A model generated the notes under the pieces. That model made no database searches. It was not told the origin of the DNA and was given only the letters and a program-made list of their open reading frames with translations. A stretch of DNA of 64,000 nucleotides. Source: Nautilus pompilius (taxonomy: Eukaryota; Mollusca; Cephalopoda; Nautilida; Nautilidae). The position numbers and the translations under genes are program-made. Position 1 is the stretch's first letter. Every line of letters begins with the position of its first letter. The stretch lies in contig JACATO010002127.1 in NCBI GenBank assembly GCA_018389105.1, positions 1,488,001 to 1,552,000 on the forward strand. The letters run 5' to 3'. Below are positions 1-11,482 of the stretch, in pieces.

Positions 1-657
1 ACTTCTGATGAACAACGTTTAATTCACGACAGTACCTTTCAGCTGCGATGGTTGCGCTAGGTTGCAAGAAGTTATAGTGGATGACACCAGTTGCAAATCA
101 CCAGACAGTGTCCATGACCTTCTTTGGGTAGAGGCTTGGTTTTGGAATATGGTTAGATGGCTTGTCTCTGTCTAGTCACTGTGCTGATCGTTTCCGATTG
201 TTGTAATGGATCCATTTATCATCAAACATAATGATTCGGTCAAGAAATGGGTGTTTTTTTTTTTATGACAAGCGAAGAGCAGATCTCCAATCGACGATTT
301 TGTTGTTGTTCATTCAACTCTTGAGGCATCGAATGGTCAAGCTTTTTCACCTTACCGATTGTGTCAAGATGACGGGAAAGAGTTGCAATGCTTACATCAA
401 GCCCTCCAGCAATTTCTCGCACTGTTTTTCTTGGATCGGTTTCAACGGTCATCATCACAGCTGGAAGGACGTCCGCTACATTCCTTATCTTCGAGGCTCA
501 CATCTCCTGATCGAAACTTTGCAAACCATCGCAGTACTTTACGCTCATTTACTGTGTCTTCGCCCCATGGCTCCTTAATGTTACGAGTTTCGTCGCTCGC
601 TTTGTAGCTAATTTTGAACTCGTGAAGGATAATGGCACCAAAAACTTTTCTATCCAT
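1..657 (-). pseudogene. mariner transposase remnant (N-terminal two thirds)
   Basis: A mariner transposase cuts and pastes its own element; this copy is broken. Read on the minus strand from the ATG at 655-657, it starts MDRKVFGAIILHEFK, followed by GEDTVNERKVLRWFAKFRSGD and LEDKECSGRP, the usual mariner N-terminal helix-turn-helix region. The frame then breaks near 442-458. It continues in another frame with TDPRKTVREIAGGLDVSIA and SRHLDTIGKVKKLD, the second helix-turn-helix. The WVPHEL linker signature seen in the copy at 36201 is degraded here to SMPQEL. A T run near 250-262 coincides with another break around 240, and the catalytic part towards position 1 is only recognisable at nucleotide level by comparison with the second copy. 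The family assignment is firm; this copy cannot make a functional protein. Confidence 0.85.
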
Positions 658-847
658 GCTTCAATCAGAACCCTGAAACAAATATCCATTTTATGATTTT
701 TAAAAAGGAAGGTTTTGCATAACGTGTGCCAATGCACACACAACAAAACGATATATAATTTATCTGCATACACCTTCACAATCATGCAAGAAATGAACCT
801 CAAGTTAACATAATATAAAAACCGACAAAACGTTTGTAACGACCTAA
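1..847 (-). mobile_element. mariner-type DNA transposon, 5' part, cut by the window edge
   Basis: The right-hand end shows the inverted repeat CGTTTGTAACGACCTAA (831-847), followed by TA at 848-849, the target dinucleotide of mariner elements. It matches in reverse the left end of the element at 36011. On the minus strand the transposase start lies at 657, 190 bases inside the repeat, the same spacing as in the copy at 36011. The left limit is the window edge, which corresponds to about 36872 in that copy, so roughly a third of the element lies outside. The element is dead, as described for its transposase. Confidence 0.88.
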
Positions 848-849
848 TA

Positions 850-1921
850 TTTGCTGAAATGTGATGATATCTAAACTACTGCCCATGTAAAATACCGATT
901 TCTACAAAATCAAACAAATACAAATAATTATTTATTTAATCACAAAATATATAAGTTTTTCCTATCCTTTGCATACGTTGCATCTTTTTCTTGTTTTCTT
1001 TAATGAAACAATTATCTAAACCAGCTACAAGAATTACCTTGTTGGAAGGTTTGTCAGAATTCCTAATTGGATTCCGTTGTTAGTGTAATCAACTGTAAAC
1101 GAAACGTCACAAACACTTTCGTTAATACTAAATTATTTATATTCGTTTAATTCAGAATGGAAAAAAAATCTTCAAGCTCTTCTCAAATATAGAGATTTCT
1201 TTGTCCTTTTTAAAAATGTTTTAGAAAGAATATAAAAGGTACGAAATTTCAAGCTAAATTTAATTAGGCAGAGTATTTTATTCTAGTATTTTTTGTTGCT
1301 TTAAGCAACTTTCTTTTTTTATTTTTTAAACAAAATATTTGCCTGTGGAATTTGGTTAAATTTAGAAGAATTTATAGTTTACCTGTTGCTGCTCAGTTAA
1401 AAATGATTTGATTAAACCCCGAATATCGGAAAGATGCTGTGTATGTACCGGCCTCTTATTTGGCACAACAACTGATGCAGATTCTAGGTGCCCATGGATT
1501 TTCAGATCATGGCAATGTCTTTTGTATTGCTCACACACAATAAAAACTGACATCCCCACACATCCTACTTCAAAAAAATTATTTTCTTTTGCTTAGTGTT
1601 ACTAATTATTTATAAATGTACCAACGGAAAAATAAATTAAAAATCGCAGAGTTACATTCTAGTCTAATCAGGCTTTAACATCGTTGATTCGCACGTTAGC
1701 TTACTTTCCGTTATAAATAGCCTTTCTACATGGCTCCCACTCGGTCTATAATTGTGGCCTCGAAAAGATTCTGCGAAGTGTTTACCTTTTTCGCCATTAT
1801 ATATGACAGGTAATTATAAATAATGTCATGGAAACAGCTTGTGAACAAGCCACCTTAAAAAAATCTTTTATGGCAGTCATTAAAGTTGAAGTATTCGTTT
1901 ACAAAGGGTTGTGCTGCTTGA
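850..1921. other. AT-rich non-coding stretch, nothing identified
   Basis: The sequence is AT-rich with many short A and T runs. The only reading frames are about 60 codons, recognisable as nothing and overlapping on both strands (for example 1362-1559 and 1408-1596). No repeat, RNA gene or regulatory site could be supported. Confidence 0.6.
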
Positions 1922-2167
1922 ATGCTAAAGCGAGAAACACCTGTCCAGTACTCTCTTGGTTGTCATTGATACTTTCTTACCTGGTCAGGGTTAATTATTC
2001 TTTCGAATAAAAATTATAAACGAAATATTTCCTTTGATATGGGTATGCTAAAGCGAGAAACACCTGTCCAGTACTCTCTTGGTTGTCATTGATACTTTCT
2101 TACCTGGTCAGGGTTAATTATTCTTTCGAATAAAAATTAGAAACGAAATATTTCCTTTGATATGGGT
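1922..2167. repeat. tandem duplication, 2 x 123 bp
   Basis: A 123-base unit beginning ATGCTAAAGCGAGAAACACC and ending TTTGATATGGGT occurs at 1922-2044 and is repeated immediately at 2045-2167. The only difference I see is one base near the end (TATAAAC in the first copy, TAGAAAC in the second). The near identity points to a recent duplication or recent homogenisation. The unit length is a multiple of three, but stop codons interrupt the frames, so coding is unlikely. Confidence 0.95.
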
Positions 2168-5100
2168 CGTCCGAATAACGCCACTAATAAATTGAGTCAT
2201 TTTCTTCGTGACATTACGGTGATTCCTTTCTTTCCGTTCGTGATATTTTGGGAGAAACTATTAGAAAGAGTTTCCAGTACCATTCTCCTGCGAAAAGCGG
2301 GTGCCAAGAGCAGTTTCCAATGAGTAGCTGTCTTCCAGAAGAAGTGATTTTCACGCAGTGTTAATTTTAACAGTATATCTAGAGACTCCTAAATAGTATG
2401 CAAGACAAAAACATGAATAAATTAAAAGAGTCGGCGTGATACAAACGTACATATTTGCTAAGTATTTTCACTCGTTTCTCCAAGTAGAAAACTAAACCAA
2501 ACACATCTCATATAATCAAATAAAGACAATCTCTATTATTAAATAAGAATATATTTAATTAGTTTCATTTTTATTAGAACTGACAAAAATTTGCTATGTT
2601 TGACATGTTTTGCCATAAGAATGATGCAAGTATACATTTATCTAGTGATTTATTTAATATACATAGATAACTATGCAAAGGAATTTTTAAGTTCGGACGG
2701 TGATACTTATGAACTAAAATGCATGGTCAATATGCTGAGATAATTATATTTATATTTGACAATCTTTGTTTCCGATAAGCTCAGATTTTATCTTGGTCCG
2801 GCTTCAATTTTAATTCTTAACCGTTGTTGGCTTGAATAAAATCGTACTAAAAATCTATTTAATTGATTTATTTGGAGGAATAATTGTTTTACTCTTTTTT
2901 TCCATGTTCTCTGTTTTTTGTAATTCTTTGACAAGCTATTTTTTCAGCTCTTCATGTTGTGTCGTCTCAGGCATCACGCTAACTGGTAGGAATAATATTA
3001 ATGTCTTTATCATGAGGCAGGAATTGTCCCTCTGCCGATAAACAAATCCGTCTTGTTAGCTTTAATTTTATTTACAACGTACGACGAGATATTCCAGGAA
3101 AGGGTTTTAAAGATGTTTTTTTGTTACAAGCATCTTAGCCTGATTTATTTACAAATTTGGATCGAGGATGCTGGTAAAAGAAACTGAAAGCTTTTCTAAA
3201 AGCTTACGTATAAAGAGATTCTACTGATTTTAGATCGCCCACAAAAATATTTTTAAAATTATATAAGCTGATTCCCCTCTAAGTTTTAAAAATAATAAGT
3301 ATTTTATGTTTTTAAGGTCCTAAGAGTGGCGCTTAATAAAGGAATTAAACATTAAAATAATGTTGTTTGCCAGTTTTAACCAACCCTATGACGAATACGT
3401 TATGGACAAACACAGCGAAGTGCTAATCTATATGTATTGAATCATTTCGCCAATCCATGTGTGTTTGAACAAGTTGCACAAACAGAAAAAGAAATGTTTG
3501 ACAGTTTTATCTGGAAGTGTCCGCAGAGAAAGTGCTATTGAAAGCCGGCGGCATTTGCTACATAGAATTGTCCAGTTTCGCGAAAGGACTTTCTTTAGTC
3601 TGAAAGATTCGAGCGACGTTTGCAAATTCTAAACTTCTGACAATAAAGCAATAATACTGAAAATCTAAATAAAGAGAGCTACTTTAAACTATAATTACGT
3701 AAAACGTCGAGCATGAGTATTACATTTATGGTATTAAATAATATAGTTTTTACCGTACTTTTCACAAATGCCTCAAGTAATGTCGAATGAATGCGAAACC
3801 AGTACCGTTGGAAAATTGTCAAACTATGGATAAATGTTATGTACGATATTTAATAGAAGTCTAACTGCAGATGTATTGGCCAAATATTATTTTGTTTATA
3901 TGAACTTTTAACTTGTATGTTTTGAGCGCTCTACTAATATTTAAGCATAAAATTTAATATAACCTTAAACAGGAAAGAAATGATATAGATTTGGAGTAAT
4001 CTAAAGAATAATTTTAAGCAATATTATTAATCAGTTTACTGACTAATAATTTATATAGAAGTTTAAATTATTAAGTTGTAAACTATACTGAAACACTTTG
4101 AAATAAGCAGAAATCTATTCTATAAATTCAACGTGTACATGATGCCAATGAAGTTATATACGTGCTGTCACACCTGTTAAAAGTTTTCCACAAGTTCAAC
4201 AAAAGCTGATTACATCATCGAATATGTCAAAAGCATCCGATCAGTTTTAACTGTTTATTTCTTGTTTGTGCATGAACATTCGCTAACTAGAGAACTAATA
4301 TTTTATGAATATAAAAATGTGTAAATCATATATTGCTAAGCATACTGATCTTTTAATCTTAATTCTATCGAACACGTTCACAATGTTACCCACCCACATC
4401 TTGCTAAAGCAATGCAATGGGAGTAAATCAACATCTCTACATTCAGGATACGGTTTCTTTTTACACTAATATTACGAGCTGACCATATTGACTTGATGAA
4501 ACCTTGTGTTGTGTAGTAAATGTTATTATTAATGCTAGATAATATTTATTCTCCTTTCTGCCACTTCTCACACGGGTGTCGCTGCTGATCATTACACCAT
4601 AAGCAACATAACCAAGAAATCGCGATTTTTAAATGAATGACCATATTATTTGAAACATTAAAGCATAACTGACCGATAAATACCAGCAAACAAAACTGAC
4701 AAATATTTCTAAGTAAAATTAAAAAAAACATGAGAAGTAATAATTATTTCATATCATTTGCATTAAGTAGCCGATTTTTCGTTTATCAATTAAAAAATGA
4801 ATAACTCAATATTGCATTCTTAAATTAAATTTTTATATTCAAACGCTTTGAATTTTACTTGTAACATATAAAGAATCTAACTATTACGTCTTCACATAGT
4901 ATCAGTTATCCTTTATAGTATTTAATATAGGGTACAGTAAGTAGCAGCTAAAGACGGACAGTTAGTTAATAACAAGTAATGCGATTTTTAATCCAATGTA
5001 CTTGTATTTCTAACTCCACATCTTCCAAATCTTTACTGATATAAACTGCAAAACGAATTTAATAAATAAAAGATTTGTACACATAAAAATATTTTGCATT

Positions 5101-7792
5101 AATCGAAATTCGGAAAATAAGGCGAGGCTAAAGTAGCAATCTGCACAGATTAATTCTTTTACGTACTTTGGTTATTAAATGGAAAGAGTTGAAGCATCAT
5201 AGCTTACACAAAATCTCGATAGAAAAGTATCTATTATTCTGATTTAAAAACTGGCTGACACCATCATTATAAAAAGATGCCCAATGTAATTTATTCTATC
5301 TATTTACAGTTATAATGATATTTTACTATTAAAATAAAAGCCTTGATAATTTACAGATACCAAAAAAGAGCGAAAAGGTTCTCGATTTTCCACACACTTA
5401 AAACCGTACTTATTTTGAAATTCTGTTATCATTGACTTATTTTAAGAAGTTTTATTGCATAAAGACGTTTACAAAACGATTTATGCCACTGATTTTCTAT
5501 CAGAACTTATGTTTTTGTTTTCTTCTTAAAGCATACATTCATATACGCATAAAAGAAAAGAGAATTTAACAAAACGCTTATAGGTCGAGGGTTGGTTGAT
5601 GTAGATATTTTGTGTTAAAAAACGAGTCTGCGAGTAATGGTTTCTGCCGTGAGAAATTCTTTATAGGATAAAGATGTTCTGGCGAATTTTGATTATTATC
5701 AACAAGGTGGGCTTAATGATTGAGCAAATACAATCACAAACAAATAAAAATGTCTTCCAAGAATCACAGGGTTGATTCGCAGGTATACTACTTAGTATTA
5801 GTTTTTGCGATGCTTACACGAACTCTGATTCGAAAGGGCGATATTATAAATAAAGATATTTTGTTTCTCATAAAGACAAAAGCTGCAAAACTGATTAGGA
5901 CCTTTCCAAGCCAGATCAGTTCAGACAATCTTTATTTGCACTTTTAAAAGTGTTATTAATCCGACTTCGTCCTATGGTATTAGTCATTTGTTTTTATCTT
6001 TCAAGGAATGTAGTGGATCAGATCAAGGCTGCTTCAGTCGTTATTCCGTATTATTAACACCATGGAAGGCAAACCGAGGTGGCAAAGAGATTACCGGTCT
6101 GGCCACCCGCTATATAAGTACTACCGCTAAAGTTATACTGCTCTATTCCAGAAATTATTAATTTATGTTAGTATAAATTAAATTTCCAATTATCGATATC
6201 ATTAACCAGTATTTCGAACATCAGTTTATCGCTTGGTGAGATGAGAGACCCATAGCTAGCTTGGAAACAGTCTTTGATTGGATTGAGCCGTGACATGTGG
6301 CAGCGCGGCTTTTCATGTTAGTGACGAACACCTTGATAACGTTAACCTAAAGATAAAGGCAGATGGAATGAAAAGATTTTGTCTTCAATTTATGAATGTG
6401 TCAGATAATTGACGCACAGATGGCCCGCTTTTAGTAATCTGGGAATTAGACTAATCTTTCTTTGATACAAATGAGCGCTTATCTTATAATAGCCGCCTTT
6501 TTTCCAAAAGTGTCAGGGATTTTATAGAGTCATAAAGCTTTTAAAAAAGCTGAGAAAACGATCAAACCAGACAGAATGCTGTGTTCTCTTCCCCTGACAT
6601 TTACCTAGAAATATTTAAAAAAAAACAGCGGTTAAATAAAATCGAGAACACTTTTAACAGACTCGAATTTCGATAGTGCTAAAAGACAAGTTAGAACTAA
6701 AGGTCGTGATCTTATATTACAACTGAAGTTAGTCTGTCACGAGGCTTTCACTCGATCTAATGCTGCAAAAATAATAACCGACCTTGTATGCTTTTCATTA
6801 AAGAAATAAAAAAACACCTTTACATACCTGCACTCAAGATAGAAATTAATTTGTTTTATGAGAAAACTTATGTAATCACGTTAAACTCGTTTTCATCGAT
6901 ACCCCTGCATGGAAACGGACAAATAACAAGTATGCCTGCTTCCCTATTCTTTAATTCATTAAAAGATTGAAAAAAAATTTTTTTGTCTTAAAATGTTACA
7001 TTTGACTGATGGAATCTTCTACCAAAATTCTTATCAGTTGATGAGATTATGTTAATTTATAACTGTAAGATGTATTGCTAATAGTTATAAACACATATGA
7101 TGTTAAACTTACTGAGAAGAGGTTTGGGTAAAAGGAATGTTCTTTGATTTTTAAATAAGCTTCCAATTTTTTTTATATATTCGTATAATGTCTGATAAAA
7201 GTAGAAAGTAAACCCAGCAATCTAGCGAATTTACATGTTTTAAATAATGTGAAGTGAAAAATACATTTTTGGCCATAGATTTAGTTGCATAATAGATCAG
7301 TTCCATTTAAGCAGATAGATAATACAAGCAACAGATTCCAAAGAAGCAAAGGAATTATTTACCTGTGTTCAATATGCATTGTTTTATATTACACAGACTT
7401 GCAATGGAAAAATTGTCCGAAAACTAATAGCTGATTCTTATAGATTTTTGGGTGCTGTTTTCAGTAAAAGTAGTTTTAAAATTCCATCACGTACCATTTT
7501 CCCACAAACTCAAATTTTCGATTTCAATATCTACAGAAACATTGTATAAACTTCAAACAAAAAATTAATTATAATTAATTTTCCTTTATTTACTTTTTTT
7601 TACTCCCTTTTGCTTCCTCCTCTCCACACTCCCTACTTGGACTCAGTTGCAATTAGATCTTTGTGAGAGAAGGTTCTGTCATAAACACTGCTGTACTTTT
7701 CCAGACGTGTCATTTCTGTAGAAGTTTACTTTTTTCTCCTTTTTCCTTAGTGGTTTTTATTTGTGTTTTTTTTCTGTTTATAAATGTGCTAA
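2168..7792. other. long AT-rich non-coding stretch
   Basis: More than 5 kb without a reading frame above about 75 codons. The longest candidates (2832-3041, 5720-5947, 6788-6970) have no recognisable domain and biased, hydrophobic or lysine/isoleucine-rich composition expected of AT-rich noise. Around 2575-2720 and in parts of 3900-4330 there are faint phrases (ATTTATCTAGTGATTTATTTAATATAC-like) that may be far-decayed copies of the minisatellite described at 61885. Immediately before the pseudogene at 7793 lies a pyrimidine-rich stretch (7580-7760). Confidence 0.55.
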
Positions 7793-9477
7793 ATGGCTGC
7801 AAGGGGTTGTCTTAATGCATATGATAACTTTTGTTACATTTGTGGGAACTTTGTAGTGAAGAAACAGCAAAGAAACATAACAGACTTTGTTAAGAAAGTG
7901 TATTATGCACATTTTGGTGTGAAACTTGGTGACTAGGATAAATCCTGGGCCCCATATAAAGTGTCTTCTATTTCTGTGGAAGAACTCTGACAGTGGTCTC
8001 AAGGTAAGAAAATGTCTTTCTGTTTTGGGATCCCTATGATCTGGAGGGAACCCCAAAATCACAGTGATGACTGTTACTTTTGTTCGTGTAACGTACAGGG
8101 GTTCAATCTAAAAAATAATAAAGAAATTTTCTGTCCGAACCTCTCGTCAGCAATATGCGCTGTACCTCATGGCCCAGATATACCAATACCTTTACCTCCA
8201 GAAAAACTAGAAGACACACCTGAAGACTCTGAAAAAGAAGGTTAGGATTCTGATGAGGACTTTCACTATGTTTCAGGCAGAAGCGAGCCCCAACTTTTTC
8301 ACAGCTTAAATTGAATGACTTAGTCAGAGATTTGGGCCTTCCTAAAGATGCAGCAGAACTGTTAGGTTCTAGGTTAAAGGAAAAGAACTTGTTGACCGCT
8401 GGTACCTCTTTCTTGTGGTTTAGGAATAGAGAAAAATATTTTATTCCATACTTTTGTAAAGAAGGTGCCGTGGTTTACTGTAGCGATGTTCCTGGACTGA
8501 TGGAGAGGTCTAACATAGTGACGTGAACGAGTGGAGGCTCTTTATTGACTCGTCAAAAAGAAGCCTCAAAGCAGTGCTTCTCCACAATGGCACCAAGTAT
8601 GCTTCAGTACCAGTAGGGCATTCTGTGGATATGAAAGAATGCTACGATAATTTAGCCTTAATTCTCACCGAACTGAAATATGAGGATCATGGATGGACGA
8701 TATGCGGCGATCTAAAAGTAATTTCCATGCTTATTGCAGGGAGGATACACCAAGTACCCCTGCTTCTTGTGTGAATGGGACAGCCGGGATAGGGACCAAC
8801 ACTAGATCAAAAGGGAGTGGCAGTGTACAGTAGAATTAGAACCTGGAAGCAAAAATGTAGTACGGGAAAGTTTGATTGCTCCAAGGAAAGTCCTCCTGCC
8901 TCCACTTCATATCAAACTTGGACTGATGAAACAATTTGTAAAGGCTCTGTCAAAAGAAGGAGAGTGTTTAAAATACCTGCGCAACAAGTTTCTTGGACTG
9001 TCAGAAGCAAAAGTGAAAGGTGTTTTCTCTGGTCCAGATATTCGGAAACTTCTGAAATATGATCATGATGTGTTTGAAACAAAAATGGAAACAGTTGAAA
9101 AAGAGGCCTGGAAAGCTTTCAAAGAAGTTGTACAGAAATTTCTTTGAAACTACAAGGACCCCAACTTTAAGTGTATTGTGGAAAACATGCTGATGAAATT
9201 CAAAGACTTGGGTTGTTCGATGAGCTTGAAGGTGCACTTCCTGAACTCTCATTTAGACTACTTTCCCAAAAATCTTGGTGCTGTTAGCGAAGAGCAGGGG
9301 CAAAGATTCCATCAAGATATCAAGGAGATGGAACGCAGATACCAGGGTAGGTGGAATGTCAACATGATTGCAGACTACTGTTGGATGCTGCACAAAGAGC
9401 CGCAAACTGCCTACAAGAGAAAAAGTACCAAAAGGAGCTTTGAGGGGAAAGGGAAAAGGCAGTATAAGGAATTGTAA
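7793..9477 (+). pseudogene. decayed gene for a cysteine-motif protein of a repetitive, probably transposon-borne family
   Basis: A long reading frame can be followed from the ATG at 7793 to the TAA at 9475-9477, about 560 residues, but it is interrupted by stops at 7934, 7988, 8243, 8803 and 9145 and by frame changes in 8246-8310, near 8515 and near 8735. Visible motifs in order are CYICG near the start, CFGIPMIWREPQNHSDDCYF (8030-8085), LNDLVRDLGLPKDAAELL (from 8311), VNEWRLFIDSSKRSLKAVLL (from 8523), a CxLCEWDSRDR-type motif (about 8760-8795, in a shifted frame), VLLPPLHIKLGLMKQFVKAL (from about 8887) and KVHFLNSHLDYFPKNLG then EEQGQRFHQDIKEMERRYQG (9229-9350). The paired cysteines suggest zinc binding. 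From memory, proteins with these blocks occur as many uncharacterised copies in arthropods, cnidarians and molluscs, which suggests a mobile or formerly mobile origin; I do not know an established family name. No introns are seen. AATAAA at 9550-9555 could be its polyadenylation signal. Confidence 0.8.
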
Positions 9478-9549
9478 GAGTGAGTAAGTGTTGAGAACGG
9501 TTTTCTATCAATAATTTGTAAATGAAACTATTTAAAAATTTTTTTTGTA

Positions 9550-9555
9550 AATAAA
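9550..9555 (+). promoter_or_regulatory. possible polyadenylation signal AATAAA
   Basis: AATAAA lies 72 bases downstream of the last stop codon of the pseudogene at 7793-9477, a normal distance for an animal 3' end. Such hexamers are frequent by chance in AT-rich DNA, so only its position supports it. Confidence 0.35.
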
Positions 9556-11298
9556 TGTTTCAACCAGAATACGTATTAATAATCTCTTTACCCATATTTT
9601 CGGATTCACTTTGTGAAAAATCCTTACGTGATAGAGAAAAATAGTGGTCATATTTGAAATCAGCTCACCAAACAACATAAAAATCAGTTATAGCATTGCA
9701 GACACTGTTCAACGACCCAAATTTTGCAGGTCTGTGTTATCTGTTCAGCTATCAGATTGCTATGGAAACATCACGGCTTTCATAGTTGTGATTACCGCAC
9801 TTTCCTCATTATCCTGTCTCTTATTATTTCTAATTAAGGTGTAAACAGAACGTGAGAAATGATAAGTAAATAGAGCTGAGTGGCATCACTAAGCATGAGG
9901 ACTAGCAAACAATTTTCACGAATTGCGATGGCTGGATGTAGAAATATGTAGTCTCTTTTTTTTTATTTATTGGACGCCAACAACAGAATCTGTAACGAAG
10001 AACGGCAGGGTTAGGGTTAAACCAAATATTCATTCCTAAGAACACAATTAGCCCTGGATGATCCCTCTGCTTTTTCTGTTGAAGCTCTACAGGACTTATG
10101 GTGTGATTGAATACTTAAAGATATAGCTTGCGAAAACAAGATCAACATGCGCGTTCCTTCAGGCGATCAAGATTCTTTCTTTCATCGGTGTTGCAGCTGT
10201 CTGATTCAAATTGGTGAAGTTCCGTTTTGTAAACTAAAACTGTTGGTGAGATATTTATCTCTGTCGATCTGAATATTCGCTCAGAGTACCGGCACGAAGA
10301 CAGGGTTGTCGAGGTTAAGTGGCGAGATAATGTCTCGTTCAGTGCTTTGACGTTGGAGACATTTACTGATGTCGATCGGAATTCTTGTATTTTAATACAA
10401 GAAAGGACGTGTCGACCGACAGCAGATGGAATCTTCTTCTGGGTGATACTTAGGAATACACGTTTTAAAGTGTAGCTATCTTTTCAAGTTCAAGTAGAAT
10501 TTAAGCAAAATAACGTATTTTGTTTGCAGTGTTATTTCCAAAACGGTTTCCGCATATTATAGTAATTAATTAACGTGTTTACCTTTCTGAAATAGAAATG
10601 CCAAACTTTAAAATCGCACAAAATCGAATACAAATCAGAAAAGAAGTACCTGTCTATACTGCGCTATTTCCTGCACTGCTGTCACTAGATCAAAGAGCAA
10701 TTTCTTTCACTTTCATGAAACTTTACCAAACAATAGTTCGACATCTGCTGTATATTCTTTAAATAACTAAAAATACCATTATTGCGTAATCTTTAAACGG
10801 TTTTATATTAAAGTATATAGAAAATTTTTAGTAAATGTCATGAAAGATGGTCTTTTATGTTCTTCAGAATCTCTGGTAAATGTCAAGAAAGCTGATTTTA
10901 TCCACTGTTAAATCATCCTGGGTTATCAGGCATTCGAACATGCTTACTTTAACAAATTATGAAGGTATCCAAGAGCTGTTAAGCTAGAAATTAAATTAAG
11001 AAGATTCGTTAGAAACTCTCAGCTATATGGCGTAGTGTAATAGTGATTTATGGCGAACTGAACTTGCGCGGTTGTCCTTTTAGGAACATGCAGGTTTTTA
11101 CATCAACTGTTTGGTTTCGCCTTTGAAAATTCGGCGAAATACTATCCAATCTAATTCTATGTGTAGTTGCCAACATGTAATCAGTATGGTGTTAACTTGA
11201 AACTATCTGGAGTTGTTATCGTGGTCACACTGGGCGTGCGATATTTTGTGAAAAACCTAGTTACGGCTCTACACGCCTACCATCAAATCGTAGCGAGC
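9556..11298. other. non-coding stretch with no gene; decayed repeat phrases
   Basis: No reading frame above 70 codons resembles a protein. At 10382-10403 there is a 22-base perfect hairpin (TTCTTGTATT, TT, AATACAAGAA). Around 10820-10900 the phrases AGTAAATGTCATGAAAGATGG and GGTAAATGTCAAGAAAGCTG are about 45 bases apart and resemble the minisatellite motif at 61885. Confidence 0.5.
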
Positions 11299-11317
11299 TA
11301 GAGAGAGAGCTCTCTCG

Positions 11318-11362
<45 letters not shown>

Positions 11363-11391
11363 GTCTCCTATCTCCATCTCTATCCATCTCT

Positions 11392-11479
<88 letters not shown>
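11299..11479. repeat. (CT)n microsatellite with an inverted start
   Basis: About 180 bases of CT dinucleotides, interrupted by CCTAT, CCAT and CC variants. It starts with a short GA run that turns into CT through the palindrome GAGAGAGCTCTCTC, so the purine strand switches at the left edge. Confidence 0.97.
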
Positions 11480-11482
<3 letters not shown>

